This document shows, in pieces, positions 26,501 through 40,060 of a DNA stretch of 64,000 bases (positions are counted from its first letter, which is position 1; each line of letters opens with the position of its first letter). The notes beneath the pieces are model-generated. The model saw nothing but the letters and a program-made list of their open reading frames with translations, had not been told where the DNA came from and ran no database searches. The stretch spans positions 36,487,920 through 36,551,919 of the forward strand of contig CM017567.1 of NCBI GenBank assembly GCA_007844125.1. The letters run 5' to 3'. The stretch comes from Sinonovacula constricta (lineage: Eukaryota; Mollusca; Bivalvia; Cardiida; Solecurtidae). The translations under genes were made by a program, and so were the position numbers.

Positions 26501-27705
26501 TCCACTGTTCTTACATCGGCGTCCCTAGTGACAGTCAACCCGAGCCATCTTTTATCCATGGCAACAATCGTTTGAATTTTTCTTGTTTGTCTCTGCAACT
26601 TAGGTGCTAAATCAATACCAAAAATGGCGTCATAAAAGGAATGACGTCACATAACAAAATACTATTGTGGTATTCCTGATCACTGGAATAATATTTCCTG
26701 AAGTTGACTCAACATTGAATAAGATTTGTCGTTGAAAACATAGCATTTTAGGCGACATCTTTCGTGTGTGGAAGTTTTTCAGTGAATCTTTGGTGAGCCG
26801 GTAGTTCTGCCTAGTCATTAGTCTAGGATTTTTCCCAACCAATAATTAGCTGGACGTCGCCAATATGAACATAACTGTGTCGGTTCGATTTAACAACCGC
26901 AAACACAATCAATTGCACAAGCATTCTGCCATAAAAGGATGTCATAAATCGTATGTCCACTTAACATTGCCTGAGGTATTGTGATTGGATAAACAAACAT
27001 TCAAGGAAAGTATTATCATATGTATTTCAAAAGATACCATATATAGTAGTTCATATGACGGTTTCTCTTCTGCTTTTTGTGTTTAGCAAGGATTTGTGCC
27101 AAACATTAATATTGTCATCATTAAAATATATATAATTGTGATTGTTAAGCTGTTTCATTTACTCAATATATTTAACATGTGTATTATCATTTTGAATAAC
27201 ATTATAATATGGTATACGTGTGTATAAGAAACATTTATCAAATTTGCAATCGACATTAACGCTATGACATTTATGTTGACATGTATATACTTATACATTT
27301 ATTGGTGCTTTGTCAATAAGTATATTTAGGGCGTGGACAATGATTCTCAATAACAAAGGAGATAGTTAAAGTACAAATAACCAAAACACAATTTACAAAC
27401 ATCACAAAATAAGCATATGTTGAGTACATAAATATAATCGTTTCTTATTTGTCTTATGTATCTTAGCTAATTCAACTCAAAATAATGTTATTTCAAGGCG
27501 TTTTGCAATCAGACGTTGTTTGGCAAAAGACTGTATTACTAATTAATAAAGACCATGTACGCAGACATTTGCAATTTTTTTCATTTGTCATATAAATACT
27601 AATTATCAATAGTATAAAAAATACATCACCACGATGACTAGGAATGTGGAATTATGACATTGACGTAACATGATGTTTAATACCATTCATTTCATATATT
27701 ATATT
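23515..27705. other. AT-rich non-coding DNA
   Basis: Overlapping frames on opposite strands (23826-24077 and 23918-24115; 24944-25231 and 25088-25282) were checked; none has a recognisable domain. A 14-bp direct repeat, AACCAATTGATTT, lies at 24836-24862. Nothing else could be supported. Confidence 0.45.
24805..24845 (-). repeat. Possible degenerate core fragment
   Basis: GGGGCCGACCCTTTACCGAT then CGTTCCAAAC resembles the reverse complement of the core in Family 2 form. It is short and decayed, so this is a weak call. Confidence 0.35.
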
Positions 27706-27723
27706 TCATATATATATATATAT

Positions 27724-27888
27724 ATGAAGCCCTAGTAGTACTGCAACATGTTCTTCAATTTGAAAAGTCCCAAGACAAAGGCATTGACATGCAAGCCAAA
27801 TTCAAAAATAAGAATAAATCTCTGACGAGGTATAAAACAAAGAGAGCAAAACCAACAGTTGCCGCCTTGGAACGATCAGTCAACTAAG
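27724..27888 (+). repeat. Family 1 repeat, 5' module and core start
   Basis: ACTGCAACATGTTC, CCCAAGACAAAGGC, ATGCAAGCCAAATTC, AACAGTTGCCGCCTTGG, AACGATCAGTC; then the core stops. A short AT run (27709-27724) directly abuts the 5' end, where intact copies read GAATATATGACAAAG. Confidence 0.85.
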
Positions 27889-30800
27889 CAAATTACGATA
27901 TGATTCCTACTTACTCATTGATAAGAATATATGTTAGATAAAAGTGCTTAAAAGAAATAAAATAAAACATTACAATTGTGTTTGTGCTATGTAACAATTA
28001 AAAGAAGAATCTTAAAGCTTCTTAGGTTTAATTAGGTTTAATTAACAATAAAACATTCGTTAACACGAGTCTTCAGTATTCTAGATGAACCACTTTATTG
28101 AAATGATCTGCCGAAGTATAACTTTGTTAAAGTGAAGTCACACTAAAATTTATTTTTTCAATAAAAGTGCCATTAAATAATAACAACAAACGAAATTGAA
28201 AAAAAATAACTTAATTTTAATGAGTATACATTTGGCAAACAACTGATTATATATATTTAATATATTATAACATTATGTGTAAACGTCTCACGTGTATGAA
28301 ATGAATGATATGTTTTAACGTCATGTTATGTCGAGGCTATCCTTTTCTATATTTTATACATTTTTACATTATATAAAAAGCATGTTAATTGTGATCTGTT
28401 TTACGTAATAATAACTATTTGTCATGGCAATGTCTCATTATTAATCTATAAATAATGCAATATCTATAAAATTAAATAGAAACCATTTGTTTCGGGATCA
28501 GACCGTTTTGCATGGCGTCAGTGGTATGGTAAAGATCGCATTGTAACGTTTTTACATTACACACCATACTCCCCATACCCAGGTTAGCCTGGATATATGG
28601 TTAAAACGCACCTGTAGAAAGAAATTCAATTTTAATAAGGATAAACTTGTGTTTTATAAGAAAACACATGGTTTAAAAGTTAACTTAAGACAGAAATATT
28701 AGTAAAAAGACATTTGAAAACATGTACAACAGATTAGGGCAAATGCCATAATCCTGCCGTAGAAGTTCCTTTTGGACGCGTTATAGAATGGAACTTAAAA
28801 ATTCTAACCAAATATATATGAGCCAATATACGCCTCCGTGTTTTCCTAAACGTAATCATTATTGACATTTATGACACTCGAGAGTCTGAAGCAGATGATA
28901 TTAACCGCCTTCTTGGCCGCAAAATATTTAACACCTATTTCAAAAGCACCAACAGCCTAGTCGAAAGTTTTCGTAAATATGCGTATATTTTCGCAGTTTA
29001 TCTGCATTGAGTTATTGGCCCATCTAAACATTATCGTCTCTAGCCGCCTTATACATGTAGATGGCCCTAAGACCAAGAGGCTAGAGTTGTCAACTCCTTA
29101 AGACCGCCCCCACCCCTCCTCATGCCGGTTCGATATTTACTTTAACTGGACGTCGCCTAAATGACCACGATTGTGTAGGTGGAATGTAACATAACTTAGA
29201 GTAGGAATTCTGTTTTGATGGAGTAAAATAGTACGTTATTGTCATTGAATATATAATAAATCGGCCTGTCAAGCTTGTTTGCAATTTCATTATGTTGCAT
29301 CTTCTTTACTCAAGACCATGACCCCGTGTTGATATAATAGTAGCGATTATCCAATGCCATCCTTTTCCAATAAGAGTTGCAGTTTTCTATTTCCAAAATA
29401 CACGTTTTATTTGCAAATGCAAGTTGTTTGTATTTCAAGTATTAAAACCAAATCGGATAACATAAGTTGCCTACAAACTAGAACATTTAATACCAGTTGC
29501 GTTAGTAGGGTAAATTCTATATTGACATCTGCTGTGCGCTGCATGCTTAATACAAGCAAATCAGTTTGAAGAGAAATTAAGTGATAAGTGGACACACAAT
29601 TAACCATAATCCGCTGTAGGCACATTGAGTGGCTTGTATCTGCGATGTGAAATGATCTCATGGGTATACTAAAATCATTTCTGAAAGGTTCATACTATAT
29701 GTATTAATTAATATCGATTTTATTCCGTTTATTTGTAACAGCTTCCAAATTTAATCGACACATTAGATTCTGTTATCATTTTTAAACCACAGGCCATATA
29801 AAACTATTACAGATAACCAAAGACAAAACTTCCAAATTAACCATGGCTTTAACAAAAATAAAGAAAATGCTTTCACAAGTTTTGCAATAAAATATATGCC
29901 TTGAAATGTAGTCATCATTTGGAGTATGGAACTTGTCCATTGTAGAACATATTAATATCCACACAGGAACGATGAACGTTGTCTTATTGTGCTACAATAA
30001 TGATTCATTTAAGTATAAGGCAAAATCTTATCTTATGTTATGCAGAAAGTGTACCGTCCTTTAAAATCTGATATCTGGAATGTCTTCGCATTTTCGCTGT
30101 TACTTGTTTACATGTTAGAAAGAAATCAAACCTAGACGATAGTTGAAAATAACATAAGAAATAGCTTGTGATTTATTATTCTTTTAATTTTTACATTAAT
30201 ATGTTTTCTTGATCATCCCGATGATCTTATGTCTTACCTATAGGAATGATTTCTTTCTTGTAAGTGTCATGTATAACCGAGGTCCCATATGGCCTTAGTC
30301 CAGACTCATTTCAACCTTTAAAACAGATTTTTAATTAGGTTTTGCGTTCATAATTCTGGTTCATAATGATGTCTATGTAGAGTAATCCGCATTGTAGGGA
30401 GATTTCTTTCTACATTATTGCACTGCATAGCATAACAAAGGCTTAATCTCTATATAAACCTCATACATTTAGCCAGGTCCGCAAGCAAGTCTCCCAGTAA
30501 TGAAAATAGAATTCACAAATCTATTACATCCTTACGACAACCCACAGCTGCTAATCTTTTTCATTTGATGTCCAGAAGTTCTTATAAAATGAAACTTTGC
30601 TGGAGGAAAGATCAAACACATGAGATACGAAACGGTACAAACATAAAAATTGAATGAAGCAAAACATGTCTTTTTTGTAAAGTACTTTCGCATAACTAGT
30701 GACTATATAACAACAATCTCTTGTGTTCTACGCTGATAAAGCAATTGATCACAAACCTCACTATGGTATATGTCAATTTTCAACTATTAATCCATATGAA

Positions 30801-31284
30801 ATAAGCTATAAACCTCAATTAATTTTAAATGGATACGGATTCCTCGTGATTATTAAAATAAGACCGCAATACCTAAGCTTACCTTGATTTTACAGTGTAA
30901 TTAGAAGGCAATATAGCCTCTTTAATGTAAACTCAATCGACCGAACTATCTCATATAGTTACATACCTTGGAGAGTGATTCGATCAGGAACAGCGGGGAT
31001 GAGAAACACGCAACTCGTACCAAGATATTGAGAAAGATAAGTAATGATGACAAAACCATGAGATAATTAGAAAAAAAATGCAACGTTAGAAGTAACATAA
31101 AGAAGAGAAAGAATGAATACGTAAGAAAGACGTATATAGTCAGTAGACATAATTAATTGTTCGCAATGGTAAGATGAGCCGGAAACAAATTTTAATTTTA
31201 AAAAGTAAACTAATATTAAGGTGGGCCGAGTAATTTTCATATTAATGTTTTGTTGAATGGTACGAACTGAATAAACATATTTTT

Positions 31285-31316
31285 TAATCAAATCTATTTA
31301 TAATCAAATCTATTTA
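31285..31316 (+). repeat. 16-bp tandem duplication
   Basis: TAATCAAATCTATTTA occurs twice in direct succession without mismatch. Confidence 0.9.
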
Positions 31317-32140
31317 AAAACCTAATACTATTCTTTACATTTAACGTGAACTGCTTACAAGTTAGTAGACTAGAAAATTACAGGAATTTTGCAATACCAT
31401 GCATAAATTCAAAAAGCAAAACAAATGTAAAATATAAGGCAATCTATGTATATCTTAAACATCTGCAAATAAAAAACTGCTTATCATACTTGTAACAAAA
31501 TAGCCTTTCAATGTATGCACATTTTATACAATGTATCTAAACGTGACACGAATTCAGTAAGTTAAAACCTCTTTTCGAAAAGTCAAACACGACTTTCGGT
31601 CGAGACACAAACTATTTTATCTGAATGCTGTCTTACTGTGTCATATTGTTGTCGAAAACAAGTCCAATTTCGAATTACTGTAGTAATAAGAAATATTTTG
31701 TTTTAACCATGCATATTTATGTTTTAATAAGATTGCTTCAGAAAAGTTAATTGTCAATTTGAAAAGTCCCCGGAAGGAGACAATATCTTTCATGATATCC
31801 AACTTTAATGAACTCGAGTTAAATTTAATAGGTATATTTGATGCGTTTTATATACAAAGAAAGAACACAACCTTCAGCGTTCCACTTTTGCATTAATTAT
31901 ACATTAACTTCAATACTTGCACAATAAACTATTAATGAACCGACTTTTATGCAAGAATTGATGCATTTAACATCATACGTGCCTTAATTAGTTAAACAGT
32001 AAACCAGATTGGAAGCTGTGCATCAAAAACATTGACATTTACTATGCCAGGACGACAGACAAAACCTGTAAAAAAATATTGTTGCATTTGGCATATATAG
32101 GCATTGTTTTGCATTAATAAATATAGAAAGTGAGGCAGTG

Positions 32141-32169
32141 AGAAAGAAAGAGAGAGAGAGAGAGAGAGA
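32141..32169. repeat. (GA)n microsatellite
   Basis: An interrupted GAAA/GA tract followed by uninterrupted GA. It encodes the SLSLS string seen in a minus-strand chance frame. Confidence 0.9.
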
Positions 32170-33506
32170 CTGTACATATATAAATTGATATATGCGTTGT
32201 ATCAATTTTGAAAATAAAAGACTTACATACAATCTTAGATTTTAATTGACTTACTTTGGCCGGAATCTTCTGCTGATGAATTGAAAATCCTTCACAAAGG
32301 AAATTTTCTATTACCATCCTCATTACGATAAGAAATAACGTGGACCGGTTCTTTGCCATTGTAAATAAAATAGATTTACACTTTTTAAATAGTTTAAAGG
32401 GGAAATCACTATTTAGAAGTATGTGTGCCTTTTCTAATTCCTTTTTTGCTTTTTTTCTAATGAATAAAGGTTTTCCTAAGTCCGGATTGAAACTGTTTTC
32501 TCTCACAACTTACTCAAACTATAATCAACCCTCCTCGAAACAAGTTATGTTAGTTTAGTAGAAGTTGAAACATGACACATGTTATAATTGACATAAATTG
32601 TTTTTGTTTTTTTCGATTTCTTAACAGAACCTCAAGCAATTAGCATTTCCTATCACTATCACACAGCTTCCCAATCCATTAATTTCAAAGAATTACTATT
32701 GCTATATAACAAATAAAGCCTTTGAACTTAATACAAAACACCGCCTGTCATCACGCATTTCCCACAATCGGCAGGATACGAACGGCGCTTGATGAAATTT
32801 CCAATATTTACCAGAATAAGGGCAACTAAAGGAATGGGCATATTAAAAGCTGTGCCGACGTGTAATAGAATATTGGTAAAATATTTCCTCCGCCCTGTTT
32901 CATGAATTATGTATATATCACCAATATTTGTATCAAAACTATGCAACATCATTCAAAGAAATCGAATCGTCGAATCGTTGGTATTTTCGAATCATGTGAT
33001 GTTATTTAAGTTACAGTTACAAACTGAAAAGTCTAAATGAAAGATTATGAAGATTTTGTCAAAGAAAATACTGGCAACATTATATTGACCTAAAGTTATA
33101 GGAACTGACTATTTAAGCATATTTGTTGTTTGGAGGTGTGTAGTTAAGATATTCCTGTATTTATTTGAATTAACTAAAGTATTCAAATGGTATAAAGTTC
33201 AAGAAGAAAAATATTCGTCCTTGTGCATGTCGCATTAGTGTGCCGTGGGTTATATAGCATATATGTAAGTCAAGAATGTCAAATAAAAACACTGTTCGAT
33301 GTAACCAAACTGACAAGATATGAAAGGATATCAAAAGTATTTACTTAAGATAAAAATCCACACATGTATTCACGCAGTGTGGTATTTACTTATAACAATC
33401 ATGCTTTGTTTTTTTGCAAAACTACTCCCAGAAAATGATATCATTTTCCCTCAAAAGTAATGATAAGTTACCGCTCCCTCAAGAGAAATACACTATAACC
33501 AGTAGC

Positions 33507-33509
<3 letters not shown>

Positions 33510-33599
<90 letters not shown>
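33510..33599. repeat. (AT)n microsatellite, about 45 units
   Basis: Uninterrupted AT/TA dinucleotides over about 90 bases. Confidence 0.95.
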
Positions 33600-33601
<2 letters not shown>

Positions 33602-35180
33602 TTTATCACATAAGATGCTATTTTTGTAGGCTTACAAACTATAAAGAACAACTAAAATAGCTATAATCGTGCGTAAGATTAAACAATGTCCTTGCTCTAG
33701 TCATTTTGACGTAAAACGTTTTTTAAAAAATAAATGCAATGAAATCCGTTTCTTATAAAAACTTAGAGAGTGGATAATTTAAGGTATGCTTAGTGTTTAA
33801 AAGCCCCATCAAGGTCGCATATCTATTAAAGATGTTTCTTGATTTACCTCTCTTGTGCTGCTTCGATTCATCCGATTTTCGCTAACGTCTATCATTTAAT
33901 CAGCTTTTATAACAAAGAAATTTAATCATAGCGGGCTTCGAGTTTTAATAAATTTATTTTTATCCAGAGAGATATCTAAGTCCGATATCCGAATTGTTGC
34001 AATTAATAATAATATATCATTTCATTCCAAAATGTCTGTAACTATTTGGATTGTTGTAAATTACGCTATATCTATATTACATATGCAAGTTTTGAAATCA
34101 AAATTTCGTCTCCTTTTATCTTTCCTACCTTTTTCATTCTAACATATGAATGCAATAAAGCAAATTTGTTTTAGGAATTCCTAGCGTGACACAACGGTTC
34201 TTTTTAGATGTTGTGTTAATCAGCTTTTATTTCGGTTTATATATAAGGTCGTTGCAAGAAGAATACAAAGCACACGTCAACCCGCGGGGCGACGGACTAA
34301 AGAGGCTCTATGCACTAAACGCATACGCATCCATATCCCTAAATCGGCATTCAACAGCGGTTTGTGTATTTAGCCAATCCCTATAAAGTTCCCGACATAT
34401 TTACCGAAGATTCGAGTAATCATTGTCTATTTGAATACCATAGTGTGTCTGTCTCTTTCAATTATACGGAGTGGCATATTCTTCAGCACGTGTCAAGTTT
34501 CCATTGAGAAATTCAAGAATATAAATCTCTCCATTGCTAAATTCGAAGAGACAAAGGGGCTCAATCGAATTATATCAAAAGTTCAGCCATGATTTATGAC
34601 TGGTAGATATCTACGTGAGGCTTCAGAAGACAATTTAGAGAAGTAACTTTAAATCACTTTCATGATGAACACATACGAAAAAAGAGTAAAGAGGCTTTTT
34701 GCTTTGCATTTTTTGCTAGGCTAAAAATCACAAATTTTAGGTTTAAAATTCTCAATAAAATGTGCAAATGTTTCATTATAAACAGAAATCAAAATAACAG
34801 TAAATTAACTCTACCAAAACATTTGGATTTAAATTTAAATTTGCTTGTTCTCAAAATACGCATTTGCAAAGAGCCTCTCCTCGACTAAATTTCCATAGAT
34901 TTGAAACATCACATTTAAACACTTTCCTTGGTTTGAACTGGTTATAGCATGAATATTTTAACGTTTTTAATACATTTTTATCGACACGTGGCTTTCGGAA
35001 TGTTAATAGTATGTATTAAAAACACAAACACACACACACCAGCAATATTTTTTTTTAAATAATCCAAACGTACTTTAACAAAAGCCTCTATTTTAATTTG
35101 AATCAAAGACATATCTGAAAACATTCTAATATTTCGCCGAAACTACTTGTTTAAGATGGTCATATTTATCTTTTTGAGAC
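33600..35180. other. AT-rich non-coding DNA
   Basis: No gene or repeat was supported. The region around 34186-34386 is locally GC-richer, but its 66-codon frame has no recognisable domain. Confidence 0.45.
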
Positions 35181-35183
35181 TTC

Positions 35184-35330
35184 TGTTGACGATTTCAAAG
35201 CGAAAGCTGTTGGGCTTGCTATTTTCGTTTAATGACTCAATCACAGAGTTGTTCTCACATTTGGATTGCATATTAGTACCTTTGTCTCGTGCCTTTACAA
35301 TATTTTTAGTATATGTTGCAATGTTCATCG
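35184..35330 (-). repeat. Family 1 repeat, decayed 5' module and core start
   Basis: The plus strand shows GACGATTTCAAAGCGAAAGC, TGTTGGGCTTGC, AATGACTCAATCACAGAG, CTTTGTCTCGTGCC and ATATGTTGCAATG. It is colinear with 39530-39690 but clearly more decayed. Confidence 0.7.
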
Positions 35331-35334
35331 GTAT

Positions 35335-37855
35335 TAAATTTAAATCCTTGATTTGATTTTCCTGCAAGACACACGTACAAAATATATGCATATAGTATAA
35401 CGTTTATCTTTCTTTATTAGTTCAGACTCGAATTCTTACAACTAATTAAGATTATTCATCATTACAACAACAGAATGAAGTTACTTTATATCTTGTAAAT
35501 TATTAAACCCGAAAATTTTCATCAGTTATTTGACACGATCGTAAATTTGGAAAAAAAGCCCCTTTTGTAGGGCGTCTTGGCCAAATACTAGTTTACCCCA
35601 TTTTGATGGAAAACAGTTTATCTTTTAAAAGAATTGGTTTGTCATGACGCTTTTAATACATATAGCATTCATGAATTGAACATGTTTTTTCAGCTTTTTA
35701 CCAGTAAGAGCATTTATTTTGAAACATTTATATATATACAATTTAACATATTTATAAAACTACAAAATTTATGGGTATAATCGATTATCATTATATCAAG
35801 CGGCCACATTTGCATGACCTGCATTTGGATAATAAAATGTTTAGCAATGAAATAATTAATTGTCAAAAAATGTGATAACATATATAAAGATTTATTTTAT
35901 TTTTGTATACCTTTACTCGCTTCTGTTATTATGCATCATGGAGCGCACAGTCTCATTCTAAAGCAACCAATTAGTCAAAACCATATTTATTCTTGATTTA
36001 TTATGACAAAAACTAGAAGAACTTCGCGAAATAAGGCCTTGTTACAAAATAAAGGTATTATAAAATATCCGCTGTGAACTCATTTTAGAGGCCAGAAATT
36101 GACTCAAAAGACAAGGAAATTAGCGTTTATATTAGCTCGAATGATATGTACATGTATTTTTCTATTACTAAATTACATGCAAATTCTCATTTCTTTTAAC
36201 CTTTTTGGTTTTATTTATATCTATTGTTTTGTTTCTGTTGTAATTGTGGTATAAGTACATGTTTCTTCTCACGTTTTTAATCAATGGAGTGAGTTATTAC
36301 TATGTTTATTACATGACTTGGCGTGTATTCATCCGGTAACACCCGATGGGTTATATGTCTTGGTTCTATAATAAATAAAATCTATCGGTTTGGCTCACTG
36401 AACACTGAAAACATTACAAATTGGATGCAACGATAAGAAACTCGGCAGAGGCATAATGTGTAAATGTGTTGTGCCAAAAAGACAGAACATTTTGTTGACT
36501 GAAAAATTATACAAAAACATCATTTCGATAGAATTATTAGTATGTTATTTTATTTTTATATTCCATGGATGAAATTTCATCAGAGGGGATGTTTTAAAAG
36601 GATTTCATGTCATGTCATATTTACATAAAACTTCACCGTTTGCACGTTTTCTTCAATACTGTATTAGTGTACTCCAGAGATGATGCGTAACATTGTATTT
36701 ATCTGGTGGAACTGGTGGATTGCTCTGAAATCATTACCATTTTCACTTTTAGACAGTTTCTATTAAACATTACGTCAAATTTTCACAGAGAGTGCCGCAA
36801 TAGACAAGAACTGTCACGCTGTAGTACCATCGACAATTTAGGTTGTCTAATAGTTTGATAAAAGTTGTTTATATGCAGATTGTTCAACCCGTATGAAGTC
36901 GAAGCGTAGCAATTAAATCCACCCTCGAAGTATCACTAGGAAGATCAATGACACTTCATTTTACGCTATTGCCTGATTTTGCTATATAAGTAATCACACA
37001 ATAAGTAAATTACTTGCAAGAATTCGTATTAACATTATCAAATCAGTGATATAGTTGTTCCTACAAAAAGGAATCCGGAACAAGTACAATCGATCGTTTC
37101 AGTTAGTTTGATTAAGTTATTTGAAGTTTTATTCGAATTTTATACAATGTTGTCGAGATAAATATGGATAGTAGGTCGCTAGCAAGTCTAGCAAAGATTG
37201 TCATGAATACATTTTAACCAATTTTTTCAATCCTACTGTTCAAACGTAACTAATAAGGATAGGCCTATACTTTTGAACGTTTAATAAAAAACGCAGTCTG
37301 GATGCAAATTTAAATTAAAGGAAAATCGGTAACCAAAATAGCTTTTTTGAAAGACTTAATTTCTCGAGAAATTCAAACAAAATGCTGCTATTTTAGGAAG
37401 GCCAGACTTGCTTGTCATTCTTTTCTGTCAACCAAGCGCATGATGTCTGCAGCGTCATGGTTGTCGGATTTCCATTATAACACTATAGGCAGACACGATA
37501 TTTTTAAGTGGGAATTCGTTTGCAAATGGTATTCCTGTGAAAAGGTGCAATGAAACGTGTACCGTATATTAAATCGGAGCAATTATTGTCTCTTTCGCAA
37601 TCGTAATTTACAGTAACCCAGTGATTATTTAATGGATTGACTACAATGCAATCTACATAAACATCAATGCTAATTTTTCAATGTTAAATTGTCTTCTTTC
37701 ATACCTCTACCAATTAAATGGTAAAATAAAGTGTTTAAACCTGAGCATGGTGACGACGGAGAAATGTTTGTTTTTTGCGAGTGGCTCCTGGTTTGCAACG
37801 TACGCGACAAAATTTCTTTAAAATGTTATTAAAACTTAATTAAATCCACAAAGGT
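35335..37855. other. AT-rich non-coding DNA
   Basis: Nothing could be supported. A 68-codon frame at 37347-37553 has no recognisable domain. Confidence 0.45.
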
Positions 37856-37860
37856 GTTTT

Positions 37861-38500
37861 TATTGTCGAGCTAAGTCATCTTTAATTTGATTTAGCGTTC
37901 ACAAACATGAACGAAAACAGGTTTCAGATGGTGTGATTCTCACGTCAACATACTTGAAAACTGTAACGTAATCAGTCATTTACGACCTTTTCGACATTTC
38001 GGTATTTCACTCCGACCTTTCTTGTACAGAAATAAATAGACCATTACTATAGAAGAAACCCGAAGAGAAACTGTAATCAACTAACATTGAATGCTGATTA
38101 ATATGTAAGCGTTGTTCGAACTGAGAAAGGCGAAGGATTAAGTTTATGCTTTGTTGTGTCTCTGTATTAGTGCGTCTCTTTTAGATGTTCTTTGAATTTT
38201 ATTAACAAACTTCCTTTTCTTTATGAACTTAATCGACATTATGCAAAGCTCTTGAGCTCCAAACATGTTCACACATTAAAAGGTGTACGGGAAATTGTAT
38301 GTGGCTAGTATAAGTCTAAAAGAAATATGACAAAAGAAAATCGAAATGTATATATAGGTTCCAGGCTGTAAACCAAATGTTTAAAATGTTTATTTCTGAG
38401 ATCAAAATAAAAACTGCTCATATTTATACTTAAGGGGCCTTCTACTGCCAGTAAATCGACATATAGAAATCTATTTCCGATGATCCTACGTAAACTTACT
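37861..38500 (+). repeat. Second direct duplication, copy 1
   Basis: Colinear with about 40061-40650. Anchor pairs are CAGAAATAAATAGA (38028/40163), GAAGAAACCC/GGAGAAACCT (38053/40187), GCTGATTAATATGTAAGCG against GTTGATTAAAATACGTGCAAGCG, TTTTATTAACAA (about 38197/40362) and CATTATGCAAAGC/CATTATGTAAAGC (38237/40402). The arms have diverged as much as the 4-kb duplicate upstream. Confidence 0.7.
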
Positions 38501-38514
38501 TAAAATATGTGTTT

Positions 38515-38808
38515 TCATTTAATTCATCCTATAAGGATTGTTACGTGTATTTCCTTTGATGGACATTGGTCTTTGGTTCCTCAATTCCATTCTGCATGAA
38601 CAGGATGCTACAACCATTTACTATTCTCTGGTCATTTTTTTCTTGATTCGAAAAGTTAATTTCGTTTACTATTAACGTTTTCTGAAGGTTTTCTAATCAA
38701 AATAATACCTATCTCTATGTGGACATTATTTGTCAATGACGTCACTGCTTTCGTCATAACTCGTCAAACAAAACGTCAGCGCTTGATAGATAAATGTCAT
38801 GGACATTT
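38515..38808 (-). repeat. Family 1 repeat, 3'-module copy
   Basis: The plus strand starts TTTAATTCATCCTATAAGG and includes GATGGACATTGG, TTGGTTCCTCAATTCC, GCATGAACAGGATG, ATGTGGACATTATTTGTC and AACGTCAGCGCTTG. This is the reverse complement of the 3' half of the 50449-51028 copy. It is truncated just inside the 5' half. Confidence 0.85.
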
Positions 38809-38809
38809 T

Positions 38810-39111
38810 AGATGGTTAGTTTATCATAATTGTTCTTTTAATCCATAGAAATAAATCACTAATAACAAATAATCTGCTGCAAGCCAGAAGACTTTTCAAT
38901 ACATTTCTAATGGTTAAAAAATAAATGTTAAATACGTTTTAATTGACTGTTTCTTATACGCTTAATGGTGTGCATACATAAAACTATATCTCATGGTTAA
39001 AGCTTTGCAAAGGGAATTCACCACACCTTGACATTCACAAAGAAGATGATATCTTAATATATTTACTTGAGCAGTGTGGCGGTGGTTAAAATCTCACTTT
39101 GCATATAATCT
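38810..39111. other. Spacer between two Family 1 copies
   Basis: About 300 bases of AT-rich sequence with no recognised feature. Confidence 0.45.
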
Positions 39112-39690
39112 ATGTTGTCATTTAATTCATCCTTCAAGGATTGTAAAGTGCATTGTCTTTTATGGACATTGAACCTTGGTTCCTCAATTCCATTTTCACA
39201 TGAACAGTATGAACAGTACAACTATTTACACATCTCGGATAAAAAATTTATTCAAAAGACATTTACAATCAACATTTTTTGTAGTTCTTCTAAAAGGAAC
39301 AATACTTTTCTCTCTTCTAAATGTTTTGTTGACATTATTTTTCAACGGCGTCACTACTTTCGTAATAATTTTTTAATAATTTATAAAAGAAAACGTCAGC
39401 GTTTGGACATATTTTATTCAAATTGTTCGGCTTTCTTTTCGTGGTTTGCATTTGGGAAATCCACCAGGAAGTGCGATGTTAGCGCTCTGTAAAACCGGTC
39501 TAAGCACCCCAGTCGGTCTATATTGCCGACTGACCATTCCAAGCCGGTAACTGTCGGGTGTATCCTGTTTGTTAAATGACTCATCACAGATTTGTTCTTG
39601 CTTTTGCATTTGGCTTGTATGTAAATACCTTGTTCCTGTGCCTTTTTCAATTTGTTATACATGTTGCATGCCCATATGACTATATCCTTC
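39112..39690 (-). repeat. Family 1 repeat, near full length
   Basis: The plus strand runs from TGTCATTTAATTCATCC (3' end of the element) to CATGTTGCATGCCCATATGAC (5' end, in two parts). It holds the whole 3' module, the core and the 5' module. The core keeps a perfect hairpin: CAGTCGG (39510-39516), a 9-base loop, and CCGACTG (39526-39532). At about 575 bp it defines the family length together with 50449-51028. Reading frames on both strands (up to 126 codons) are incidental because they do not persist in other copies. Confidence 0.9.
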
Positions 39691-40060
39691 TAGAGAATGT
39701 CAGAAAGCTGCATTTAGTTATACAAGCAAAGCTAGACAAGCTTATGTTATGTTTGTGCAACCCAAACACAAATTAAGATCAAGAAAACATGTTACATTTT
39801 AAATCCATTTTAAAATGTTGTCAGTATTCGAAAGCAAACACACTTGCTCCCTAAATCTCTATAATAAAACCCTATATTTTAAGCAAATACGTTCATAACA
39901 TGCATTGGCACACGCAAACTTATGTCCCAATCAAAATAGTGTTATGATGATTGCAGAACTTTAACAAATTTCAACAGGGTCTTTTATAAAATTTAGACGT
40001 TGCATTAAGGTCGTTAACATGTTCTACAAAACAAAATTGTCATTTTGTAAAGGAACGCGT

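Larger units (their letters stand above)
27890..33505. other. AT-rich non-coding DNA
   Basis: No gene, RNA or clear dispersed repeat copy was recognised. The longest frame, on the minus strand at 32114-32506, runs through a GA microsatellite and has no domain. CTGGACGTCGCC occurs at both 26849 and about 29148 with a few flanking matches; this is too short to call. Confidence 0.4.

Noticed and set aside
32114..32506. 130-codon minus-strand frame, the longest outside the minisatellite
   Set aside because: It runs through a GA microsatellite, has no recognisable domain, and its length is near chance expectation for DNA of this composition.
39112..39492. 126-codon plus-strand frame
   Set aside because: It lies entirely inside the Family 1 repeat and is not kept open in the other copies.
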